Translations under genes and position numbers: made by a program
The notes under the pieces: model-generated
Seen by the model: the letters and a program-made list of their open reading frames with translations, nothing else
The model's database searches: none
Told to the model about the DNA's origin: nothing
Shown: positions 34,026 to 41,328 of the stretch, one piece after another
Numbering within the stretch: the stretch's first letter is position 1
How the letters are laid out: every line of letters starts with the position of its first letter
DNA from: Buchananella hordeovulneris
GTDB taxonomy: Bacteria > Actinomycetota > Actinomycetes > Actinomycetales > Actinomycetaceae
NCBI GenBank assembly: GCA_030529545.1
Contig: JAUMWR010000006.1
Location: 7,408-56,057 of the forward strand
Length of the DNA stretch: 48,650 nucleotides
Direction: 5' to 3'

Positions 34026-35045
34026 CAGCTGTTGGACGTGGTCAAGCAGTGGGACGTCCACCACTTCATCGAGATCGCAGAGGTGGGCTATCCGAACGTC
34101 GACCCCAACCTCATCGCATTCTTCCCCGGCCTGCCTGTCTCGATGTGGTTGCTCGGCAAACTGGGCATCTCCGCCACGGTGGCCGGCCTGCTGATCGCCA
34201 ACATCAGTGCGCTCTTTGCGGCCCTGGCGCTCGGGCGCCTGAGTGGGCGCTGGGCCGCGCTGGCCTGGCTGGTGGCCCCTGCCGGCGTCTTCGCGTTTGT
34301 GGGCTACACCGAGGGGCCCTTCACCGCTGCGTTCTTCTGGGCGTGGGAGCGGGCCCGCCGGGGCAAGTGGGGCGCGGCGGCGGCTTTCGCGTCGCTGGCC
34401 TCGGTCTTCCGCGTCTCTGGTATCTTCGTCATCGCGGCCCTGGTGGTGATCGCCCTGCTGGAGGCAAAGAACTGGGCCGAGCGCAGGCGGGCCCTGGCGT
34501 GGTTGACCGTGCCGGTCCTGGCGGCGGGCGTCTACCACCTCTACGTCTGGTGGCTGACCTCCGACCCGATGGGCTGGTCGCACGCGCAGGCGGCCGGCTG
34601 GCCTCGTAGCTTCCACTGGCCCTGGGAGGCGCTGAACACGACGTGGGGATCCACCAGCGTGGAGGCCTCCCCGTTCTTCTACCTGCTGTTCAGATACGAG
34701 TTCGCTGCGGCGCTGTTCACCGCCCCCTTCCTGGTCTACCTGCTGATGCGCAAGCGATGGCCGGAACTGGTGTTCATTACGCTGAACTTCGCGGCGTTCT
34801 CCTTCTCAGACTTCTACCTCTCCTACGCGCGCTCCATGCTCTACTGGCTGCCGCTGTGGCTCCTGATCGGCGAGCTGCTGGGGGACAAGGCGCAGGCGGG
34901 TGGGCAGTTGGAGCTGCAGGTCAAGCCCCGCGTGCAGTGGCTGCGCTGGGTCCGGCTGGTGGCGGCAGTGGTCTACCTCGGCGTGTCTGCCTGGGCCATG
35001 GACTTCTGGGCCAACATCTTCTTCACCGGGCAGTGGGCCGGGTAG
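34026..35045 (+). pseudogene. PIG-V-like mannosyltransferase body, separated from its start by an amber codon
   Basis: Continuous frame of about 340 residues after the TAG at 34023. It begins QLLDVVKQWDVHHFIEIAEVGY, matching the conserved W-D-x-x-[HW]-[FY]-x-x-I-A-x-x-G-Y luminal loop of PIG-V/GPI mannosyltransferase-2-like glycosyltransferases. It has about eight further hydrophobic segments and YLSYARSMLYWLP near the end. There is no ATG or Shine-Dalgarno near the beginning. The first transmembrane helix lies before the stop codon, inside the hisI frame. It is either a nonsense-inactivated hisI-mannosyltransferase fusion, a sequencing error, or a readthrough product. Confidence 0.7.
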
Positions 35046-35181
35046 TTAGGGCGCCAAGTCAGGTAGTGCGCCGTCAGTACCCCGGGCCGATGCAAGCGCT
35101 ACGCGCTGGGCCCGGTAGGGTAAGCCGCGTAAAGGGGGCGCTGGGGCTCTAGCCGGTAGTGGCGCCCAGGAAGGGGCTACC

Positions 35182-35997
35182 GTGAGCATCTTGGACAGCA
35201 TCCTGGCCGGCGTGCGCCAGGACGTTGCGCGCCGCCAAGCCCTGACCCCCCTCGAAGTCATCAAGGAGCGCGCCGCCCGCCAGCCCAGCGCCCGCCAGGT
35301 CATCCCGGTGCTGCGCAGCGGGGCAGGTCCGGTCACCATCATCGCCGAGGTCAAGCGAGCCACCCCAGGACTGGGCTGGCTCGCCGACATCCCGGACCCG
35401 ACCACGCTGGCCAAGCTCTACGAGGCCGGCGGCGCCTCCATGATCTCCGTGGCCACCGAGGAGCGCAGCTTTGCAGGGAGCCTGGCGGACCTGGACGCCG
35501 TGCGCCGCGCGGTGGACATCCCGGTGCTTTGCAAGGACTTCATCCTCTCCAGCTACCAGATCCACGAGGCGCGCGCCCACGGGGCAGACTGCGTTCTGCT
35601 GGTGGTCTCCACCCTGGAGCAGGCGGCGCTGGAAGCGTTCATCGAGCGCACTCACTCCCTGGGCATGACCGCTGGCGTGGAGGTCAACTCGCGCCTGGAA
35701 GCCCGCCGGGCCGTGGACGCCGGCGCCAAACTGATCGGTATCAACAACCGCGACCGCCGCACGCTGGAGGTCGACCGCTCGACCTTTGCGCAGGTGGCGG
35801 ACGTGATCCCTAGCGACGTGACCCTGGTGGCCGCCTCCGGCGTGCGGGACACCCACGACGTGGCCGCCTACTTCAAGGCCGGCGCCCACTCCGTGCTGGT
35901 GGGACAGACCCTAGTGAAGTCTGGGGACCCGGCCGCTGCAATCCGTGCCTTCATCTCTGCCTGTACCCACCCGTCGCTGGGCCCCAACCGTCACTAG
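35182..35997 (+). CDS. trpC: Indole-3-glycerol-phosphate synthase TrpC, orphan
   Basis: TIM-barrel enzyme (271 aa) closing the indole ring in tryptophan synthesis. Catalytic residues can be placed: Glu and Lys in IIAEVKR, Lys in LCKDF, Glu in GVEVNS, Asn in IGINNRD, and Ser in AASGVR. The substrate loop usually reading SPSKG or SPSAG is TPGLG here, a noticeable variation. GTG start at 35182 after AGGAAGGGG. No trpE, D, B or A lies in the window, although trpE and trpBA commonly surround trpC between hisI and lgt in actinobacteria. Confidence 0.93.
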   Translation: MSILDSILAGVRQDVARRQALTPLEVIKERAARQPSARQVIPVLRSGAGPVTIIAEVKRATPGLGWLADIPDPTTLAKLYEAGGASMISVATEERSFAGSLADLDAVRRAVDIPVLCKDFILSSYQIHEARAHGADCVLLVVSTLEQAALEAFIERTHSLGMTAGVEVNSRLEARRAVDAGAKLIGINNRDRRTLEVDRSTFAQVADVIPSDVTLVAASGVRDTHDVAAYFKAGAHSVLVGQTLVKSGDPAAAIRAFISACTHPSLGPNRH

Positions 35998-36241
35998 CGG
36001 CGCAAGCGGCGGCGTGGTGGGAACGCATAGCGGTGCTGGGGCAGAAGAGCGCACTGCGCCTCGGGGGCGCCGCGCCGGCGCGCGTCGATCGATTCTCGCC
36101 TCTCTCCCCTCACTCGCTGGAACCATTCACAATCCGCACAATTCACGCCCCGCCCGCTGGAGCGGGCAGCGGCCACCCCTGGTTTGGGCGCCAAAACCGA
36201 ACACACGAGGGCAGCGAATAGGTCTTTAGTGCCAGGCTGAC

Positions 36242-36247
36242 TAGGCT
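36242..36247 (+). promoter_or_regulatory. Putative -10 of lgt
   Basis: TAGGCT about 41 nt before the lgt ATG, which has its own ribosome binding site (AAAAGGTGAG). The 35998-36288 gap shows no gene. Confidence 0.4.
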
Positions 36248-36288
36248 GGAGGGAGCAAACGTTGCCGAGAGAGAAAAGGTGAGCCTCT

Positions 36289-37350
36289 ATGCCAGGCCTT
36301 CTTCCGGTCTCCATCCCAAGCCCCTCCCAGGGCGTGTGGTATCTGGGTCCGCTGCCGCTGCGCGCCTACGCCATGTTCATCCTGGTGGGAATCTTCCTGT
36401 CGGTGTGGTGGGGTTCGCGCCGCTACGCCCAGCGCGGGGGAGACGGTGAGGTCTTCTACGACGCGGCCATCTGGGTGGTGCCCGCCGGTATCCTGGGCGG
36501 TCGCCTCTACTACGTACTGACCGTGCCGGGGGAGTACTTCGGTGCGAACGGCTCTCTACTCAACATCGTCAAAGTATGGGAGGGTGGCCTGGGCATCTGG
36601 GGCGCCGTCGTGGGTGGCGGCCTGGGCGCCTGGGCTTACCTGCGCTACCGGGGCCTGCGCCTGGCCCCGTTTGCTGACGCCCTGGCGCCGGGCCTCATCG
36701 TGGCTCAGGCGATCGGCCGCCTCGGCAACTACTTCAACCAGGAGTTGTTCGGCAAGCCCACCACCCTACCGTGGGGGCTGGAGATCGACGCCGCCCACCT
36801 GCCGCCGGGCTACGCGGAGGGAACGCTCTTCCACCCCACCTTCCTGTACGAGCTCATCTGGAACCTGTTCATCGCCGGCGTGCTGCTGTGGATCGAGCGT
36901 CGGCGCTGGCTGGTGCCCGGCCAGCTGTTTGTGCTCTACGTGATCGGCTACACCCTGGGTCGTTCCTTCATCGAGACCCTGCGGATTGACAAGAGCGAAT
37001 ACATCCTGGGCATCCGTGTGAACCTGTGGCTGGTGTTCCCCACGCTGCTGATAGCGCTGGTGATCTACTGGCTGCTCCACAAGCAGGCGGTGGCCGCTGG
37101 CGTCAGCGGCTCGACCCGCAAGTGGCCGGCGCTGGCCGCCGCAACCGCCAAGGTGGCTGATGGCCCGGGGGCGGAGGGCGAGGACACGGTGAGCAGCCTG
37201 TCCAAACGGGACGAAAGTCACGGTGCCCGCGAGCGTGACTTTTCGCCCTATCCGCTGGGCGGAGCGGAGTCCGCCAACCCCGCATTCATTTACTTGCCTG
37301 GGAGAGTTCCGGCAGCGCAGCAGGAAAAGGAGGATGCCTCCGACCGCTGA
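36289..37350 (+). CDS. lgt: Prolipoprotein diacylglyceryl transferase
   Basis: Membrane enzyme (353 aa) that transfers diacylglycerol to the lipobox cysteine of prolipoproteins. About seven transmembrane segments. Conserved features are GRLYYVL, EGGLGIWGAVVGGGLGAW and the family signature GRLGNYFNQELFG, with LYELIW and GYTLGRSFIETLR further on. The last 70 residues after KQAVAAG form a hydrophilic cytosolic tail typical of actinobacterial Lgt. ATG at 36289 follows AAAAGGTGAG. It sits between trpC and pyk, a common actinobacterial context. Confidence 0.95.
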   Translation: MPGLLPVSIPSPSQGVWYLGPLPLRAYAMFILVGIFLSVWWGSRRYAQRGGDGEVFYDAAIWVVPAGILGGRLYYVLTVPGEYFGANGSLLNIVKVWEGGLGIWGAVVGGGLGAWAYLRYRGLRLAPFADALAPGLIVAQAIGRLGNYFNQELFGKPTTLPWGLEIDAAHLPPGYAEGTLFHPTFLYELIWNLFIAGVLLWIERRRWLVPGQLFVLYVIGYTLGRSFIETLRIDKSEYILGIRVNLWLVFPTLLIALVIYWLLHKQAVAAGVSGSTRKWPALAAATAKVADGPGAEGEDTVSSLSKRDESHGARERDFSPYPLGGAESANPAFIYLPGRVPAAQQEKEDASDR

Positions 37351-37404
37351 GAGTAATCCGCCAAGGCAATGAGTCCTTGCGTACGGGTTCCCTTTGCTTT
37401 CGGC

Positions 37405-37410
37405 TAGGCT
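37405..37410 (+). promoter_or_regulatory. -10 element of pyk, leaderless
   Basis: TAGGCT ends 7 nt before the ATG at 37418. No Shine-Dalgarno lies in the gap. Confidence 0.6.
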
Positions 37411-37417
37411 TGTAGCT

Positions 37418-38845
37418 ATGCGAAGCGCGAAGATTGTCTGCACCATTGGCCCTGCCACGGCTAGCCCGGATCAGGTCCAGGCGCTTGTTGACGCCGGCAT
37501 GGATGTTGCACGTATCAACTGCTCTCACGGCTCCCACGAGGGCCACGAAGAGGTTTACCGCAACGTGAGGCGGGCCGCTGAGGCCTCCGGCCGCGCGGTC
37601 GCTGTCCTGGTTGACCTCCAGGGTCCCAAGATCCGCCTGGGTCGCTTCCTGAACGACGAGAAGCACCGCCTGGAGGTGGGTGACACCTTCACGATCACCA
37701 CCGAGGAGATCCTTGGCACCAAGGAGCGCGTGGGCACCACGTTCAAGGGCCTGCCGGGCGACTGCCGCCCCGGTGACCGCCTGCTGATCGACGACGGCAA
37801 CGTCGCCGTGCGCGTGGTGGAGGTGACGGAGACCGACGTGGTGACGCGCTGCGAGGTCCCGGGCTTCGTCTCCAACAACAAGGGCATCAACCTGCCGGGC
37901 GTGGCGGTCTCCGTCCCCGCGCTCTCCGCCAAGGACCGCGACGACCTGCGCTGGGCTCTGAAGCTGGGCGCCGACTTCATCGCGCTGTCTTTCGTGCGTA
38001 ACGCGGCGGACATCGAGGACGTCCACGAGGTCATGCGCGAGGAGAACATCTTCATCCCCGTCATCGCCAAGATCGAGAAGCCGCAGGCCGTGGCCGCGCT
38101 GCAGGAGATTGTGGACGCCTTCGACGGTGTCATGGTCGCCCGCGGTGACCTCGGTGTGGAGATGGCGCTCGAGGAGGTCCCGCTGGTGCAGAAGCGCGCC
38201 ATCGAGTTCGCTCGCCGCTACGCCAAGCCCGTCATCGTGGCCACCCAGGTGCTGGAGTCCATGATCCAGAACCCGCGCCCCACCCGCGCGGAGGCCTCTG
38301 ACTGCGCCAACGCGATCCTGGACGGCGCGGACGCGGTCATGCTCTCCGGCGAGACCTCTGTGGGTGCCTACCCGATCGAGGCTGTGCGTACGATGGCCAA
38401 CATCATCGAAGAGGTGGAGAACAAGGGCGGTGACATGATCGCGTCCTACCGTGCCAAGCCGCTGACTAAGGGTGGCGTAATCACCGAGGCTGCCGTGAAC
38501 ATGGGCGAGCGCCTCGAGGCCAAATACCTGGTCACCTTCACCCAGTCCGGTGATACGGCCCGCCGCTTGTCCCGCTGGCGTTCCCACGTGCCGCTGCTGG
38601 CCTTCACCCCGCTGGAGAAGACCCGCTCCATCTTGGCCCTGTCCTGGGGGGTGCAGACCTACAAGGTGCCGCACGTGGAGCACACGGACGACATGGTGGA
38701 GCAGGTGGACCGCACCCTGCGCGAGTGCCACCTGGCCGCCGACGGCGAGCAGGTCATCATCTGCGCCGGTATGCCCCCGGGCACGGCCGGTTCCACGAAC
38801 TCCATTCGGATTCACTCCGTGGGGGACATCACCGACTACCGCTAA
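37418..38845 (+). CDS. pyk: Pyruvate kinase
   Basis: Glycolytic enzyme (475 aa) converting PEP and ADP to pyruvate and ATP. Visible features are KIVCTIGPAT at the N-terminus, DLQGPKIRLG before the B domain, and the active-site signature IPVIAKIEKPQAV with catalytic Lys. MVARGDLGVEM and MLSGETSVGAYP follow, then the C-terminal allosteric domain ending GTAGSTNSIRIHSVGD. Start at 37418 (MRSAKIVC) fits the leaderless promoter; the TTG 8 codons upstream overlaps it. High use of GTC/CTG/AAG codons suggests strong expression. Confidence 0.96.
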   Translation: MRSAKIVCTIGPATASPDQVQALVDAGMDVARINCSHGSHEGHEEVYRNVRRAAEASGRAVAVLVDLQGPKIRLGRFLNDEKHRLEVGDTFTITTEEILGTKERVGTTFKGLPGDCRPGDRLLIDDGNVAVRVVEVTETDVVTRCEVPGFVSNNKGINLPGVAVSVPALSAKDRDDLRWALKLGADFIALSFVRNAADIEDVHEVMREENIFIPVIAKIEKPQAVAALQEIVDAFDGVMVARGDLGVEMALEEVPLVQKRAIEFARRYAKPVIVATQVLESMIQNPRPTRAEASDCANAILDGADAVMLSGETSVGAYPIEAVRTMANIIEEVENKGGDMIASYRAKPLTKGGVITEAAVNMGERLEAKYLVTFTQSGDTARRLSRWRSHVPLLAFTPLEKTRSILALSWGVQTYKVPHVEHTDDMVEQVDRTLRECHLAADGEQVIICAGMPPGTAGSTNSIRIHSVGDITDYR

Positions 38846-38856
38846 GGCGGGCGCAA

Positions 38857-38894
38857 AAGTGGGCCGGGAGATCAACGGATCCTCCGGCCCACTT
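38857..38894 (+). terminator. Terminator hairpin after pyk
   Basis: Perfect 11-bp stem AAGTGGGCCGG with CCGGCCCACTT (38857-38867 and 38884-38894), 12 nt after the pyk stop. No clear U-tract. Confidence 0.6.
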
Positions 38895-38980
38895 GCTTGC
38901 CCACCGCGCCGACAATCGCGGGATAACCCCGGCGGGAAGAAATGTGGTGCCGGGCATTCTGCCGGGCCCTAGAAACTCCA

Positions 38981-39014
38981 GAGGGTGAAACCACCCGAAA
39001 GCAGTCTCACCCTC
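38981..39014 (-). terminator. Hairpin downstream of tRNA-Leu(CAA)
   Basis: On the minus strand GAGGGTGA pairs with TCACCCTC (8 bp), followed by TGGAGTTTCT. It begins about 10 nt beyond the tRNA 3' end. Confidence 0.45.
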
Positions 39015-39023
39015 CGAAATACG

Positions 39024-39097
39024 TGCCCCGGGTGGGATTCGAACCCACAACCTAACGATTTTGAGTCGTTCGCCTCTGCCAGTTGGGCCACCGGGGC
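39024..39097 (-). tRNA. tRNA-Leu, anticodon CAA, with a short (class I) variable loop
   Basis: Acceptor GCCCCGG pairs with CCGGGGC (7 bp), discriminator A. The anticodon stem AACGA/TCGTT encloses CTCAAAA, giving anticodon CAA for UUG codons. T-arm is GTGGGTTCGAATCCCAC. The D-loop GGCAGA is Leu-like. Between anticodon stem and T-stem there are only five bases (AGGTT), where leucine tRNAs normally have a long extra arm. CCA is not encoded. Confidence 0.92.
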
Positions 39098-39177
39098 GCG
39101 GCGGGATAAAGACTAGCGCGTGCACACCCGAATGAGCAATTTGGGTGGTTTCTCCCAAATCTGCAGTGCTTGCTGTC

Positions 39178-39183
39178 TAGGAT
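39178..39183 (+). promoter_or_regulatory. -10 element of pdtaR, leaderless
   Basis: TAGGAT ends 7 nt before the GTG at 39191, which is therefore preferred over the TTG at 39170. Confidence 0.6.
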
Positions 39184-39190
39184 TGGGGAC

Positions 39191-39850
39191 GTGAATGAGG
39201 AAACACCGCTGTCGATTGATGAGATCATCGCTGGTGCTGGCGAGCAGTCCGCGCCCCGGCGTGAGGACACGCCCCGCCGAGTGGTGGTGGCTGAGGACGA
39301 GACCCTGATCCGCCTCGACATCGTGGAGATTCTGGAGGCCGCCGGCTACGAGGTGGTCGGAGAAGCCGACAACGGCGAGGAAGCCGTGCGTCTGGTCACC
39401 GAGCTCGAGCCGGACGTTGTGCTGCTGGACGTGAAGATGCCCATCATGGACGGCATCACCGCCGCAGAGCGAATCCTGAAGGACAACGCGTGCGCCGTGG
39501 TCATGTTGACCGCTTTCTCCCAGTCTGAGTTGGTGGAGCGCGCGCGGGACGCGGGCGCGATGGCCTACGTGACCAAGCCCTTTAGCGAGACGGACCTGCT
39601 GCCCGCTATCGACATCGCGCTGGCCCGCTACCAGGAGATCGTCTCGCTGGAGGACGAGATCGCCGACCTGCAGACCCGCTTCGAGACCCGCAAGCGCGTG
39701 GACCGGGCGCGCGGCCTGCTGATGAGCGAGATGAACTTGTCTGAGAACGAGGCCTTCCGCTGGATTCAAAAGACCTCCATGGACCGGCGGCTGACGATGC
39801 GCGAGGTGGCCGACGCGGTCATCGAGCAGTTGGGTAAGCCCAAGGGCTGA
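39191..39850 (+). CDS. pdtaR: Response regulator with ANTAR RNA-binding domain (PdtaR-like)
   Basis: 219-aa two-domain regulator. The receiver (about 27-145) has VVVAEDETLIRLD, phospho-acceptor Asp in VVLLDVKMPIMDG and Lys in VTKPFS. The ANTAR domain (about 155-215) has RKRVDRARGLLMSEMNLSENEAFRWIQ. In mycobacteria PdtaR is phosphorylated by PdtaS and acts post-transcriptionally on structured RNA hairpins. No kinase gene lies beside it. GTG start at 39191 with leaderless spacing. The DUF808 gene follows 75 nt later. The 30 N-terminal residues (MNEETPLSIDEIIAG) are variable and probably disordered. Confidence 0.92.
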   Translation: MNEETPLSIDEIIAGAGEQSAPRREDTPRRVVVAEDETLIRLDIVEILEAAGYEVVGEADNGEEAVRLVTELEPDVVLLDVKMPIMDGITAAERILKDNACAVVMLTAFSQSELVERARDAGAMAYVTKPFSETDLLPAIDIALARYQEIVSLEDEIADLQTRFETRKRVDRARGLLMSEMNLSENEAFRWIQKTSMDRRLTMREVADAVIEQLGKPKG

Positions 39851-39925
39851 CGCCGTCGTATCCTGTTGCCGCCCTGGCCGGTGTGCCGGGGCGGCACTTG
39901 TTTTGGGTGAAGGGAATTTGGGGCT

Positions 39926-40885
39926 ATGGCTGGTGGCCTAATTGCGCTGTTGGACGACATTGCCACGATGGCGAAGCTCGCGGCCTCTTCGTTGGACGAC
40001 GTTGCCGCCGGCGCCGCGAAGGCCTCGGCCAAGGCCGTGGGAGTGGTGATTGACGATACGGCGGTCACGCCCCAGTACGTGCGCGGCCTGTCCCCGGCGC
40101 GCGAACTGCCGATCATCTGGCGGATCGCCCGTGGCTCCCTGCTCAACAAGCTGGCGATCATCCTGCCTGCTGCGCTCCTGCTGTCCTACTTCGCGCCGTG
40201 GTCCCTGCCGATCCTGCTGCTAGTGGGCGGAACCTACCTGTGCTACGAGGGCGCGGAGAAGGTACTGGTGAAGATGCACGTGCTAGCGCACCACGACGCC
40301 GGTCCGGCCGGTGAGGGGGAGGAGAGCGCGGAGGCACTGGAGAAGCGCATGGTGGCCTCCGCCATCCGCACGGACCTGATCCTGTCCGCGGAGATCATGT
40401 TGATCTCACTGGCCTCGCTGCAGCAGGAGACCAACACGATGCGGGTGGCGATCCTGGTGGCGGTGGCGCTGTTCATGACGCTGTTCGTCTACGGCCTGGT
40501 GGCATTGTTGGTGAAGATGGACGACTTCGGCGCCGCACTGGTGACGCGCGGCGGCAGCGGGGCAAAGATGGGAGAGACGATAGTGCGCGTCATGCCCAAG
40601 GTCTTCGACTTCATCGGCATCGTGGGCACGGTAGCCATGCTTTGGGTCGGTGGGCACATCGTGATCGTGTCCCTGGCCGACCTGCACGTGGAGTTCCTGC
40701 ATCACTGGGTGGAGGCAATGGTACACGCCGTGGAGGCGGCTGGCCCGGTGGCCACCTGGCTGGTGGACACCGCCCTGTCCGGGGTGTTCGGCTTCCTGTG
40801 GGGCTCGCTGGCCGCCTTTGTCGTGGTGGGCGTGCAGAAGGTGCTCAAGCTCCGCGCAGAACGGCCAGAGTCAGGCGGGCCGTAG
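39926..40885 (+). CDS. DUF808 (YedI) family membrane protein
   Basis: 319-aa integral membrane protein of unknown function. The N-terminus (ALLDDIATMAKLAASSLDDVA, then SAKAVGVVIDDTAVTPQYV) is the DUF808/YedI signature. The segment HDAGPAGEGEESAEALEKRM is the cytosolic loop, and about six transmembrane helices are visible. Its last 41 nt overlap the 3' end of the converging thioesterase gene. Confidence 0.85.
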   Translation: MAGGLIALLDDIATMAKLAASSLDDVAAGAAKASAKAVGVVIDDTAVTPQYVRGLSPARELPIIWRIARGSLLNKLAIILPAALLLSYFAPWSLPILLLVGGTYLCYEGAEKVLVKMHVLAHHDAGPAGEGEESAEALEKRMVASAIRTDLILSAEIMLISLASLQQETNTMRVAILVAVALFMTLFVYGLVALLVKMDDFGAALVTRGGSGAKMGETIVRVMPKVFDFIGIVGTVAMLWVGGHIVIVSLADLHVEFLHHWVEAMVHAVEAAGPVATWLVDTALSGVFGFLWGSLAAFVVVGVQKVLKLRAERPESGGP

Positions 40886-41309
40886 CGGTGCGGCGGGCGG
40901 CAGCGTCGGACAAAACGATCTCGTAGCAAGCGGTGGTGCGCCCCCGGTGGAGGGCGGTGGCCTCGGCGCGCACCAGTCCCTCACGCACCGGACGGTGGTG
41001 GGTGATGGACAAATCCACGCCCACGGCGGCATGCCCGCCCACGTGGAAGGCGTGCAGCCGGGCGGCGATGGATGCCACCGTCTCCGCGAGCACGGCGGAG
41101 GCGCCGCCGTTGAGAACGCCCAGGGGCTGGCGGTTGCCGGCTACCGGCATCGTGGCCACCGCGAAATCGGGGGAGAGCTCAAGCAGTTCTATCCCCATGT
41201 GCTCGGCCAGCTCACCCAGTTCCACCAGGCGGGCGGCCTCCTGTGGGGTGGCCGCAGTGGCTGCGGCGGCGTTGTACGAATCGGGCAACGGGAGCGCGGG
41301 AGTGGTCAT
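40845..41309 (-). CDS. PaaI-family hotdog thioesterase
   Basis: 154-aa hotdog-fold protein predicted to hydrolyse acyl-CoA thioesters. The signature PLGVLNGGASAVLAETVAS contains the PaaI-type catalytic loop (usually HGG; here NGG), followed by GVDLSITHHRPVREG. Substrate unknown. Start at the ATG at 41309 (MTTPALPL); the further upstream frame runs into the polA promoter. It is divergent from polA with 19 nt between starts. Confidence 0.83.
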   Translation of the reverse strand: MTTPALPLPDSYNAAAATAATPQEAARLVELGELAEHMGIELLELSPDFAVATMPVAGNRQPLGVLNGGASAVLAETVASIAARLHAFHVGGHAAVGVDLSITHHRPVREGLVRAEATALHRGRTTACYEIVLSDAAARRTATARLTLAVLRGA

Positions 41310-41315
41310 GGGGCC

Positions 41316-41321
41316 TAGGGT
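41316..41321 (+). promoter_or_regulatory. -10 element of polA, leaderless
   Basis: TAGGGT ends 7 nt before the GTG at 41329. It also lies 7-12 nt from the divergent thioesterase ATG, so the two starts share one short control region. Confidence 0.55.
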
Positions 41322-41328
41322 TACACGT

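Noticed and set aside
3158-36233. TTTAGTGCC occurring at 3158, 23792 and 36225
   Set aside because: Three short copies in non-equivalent contexts; too few to separate from chance.
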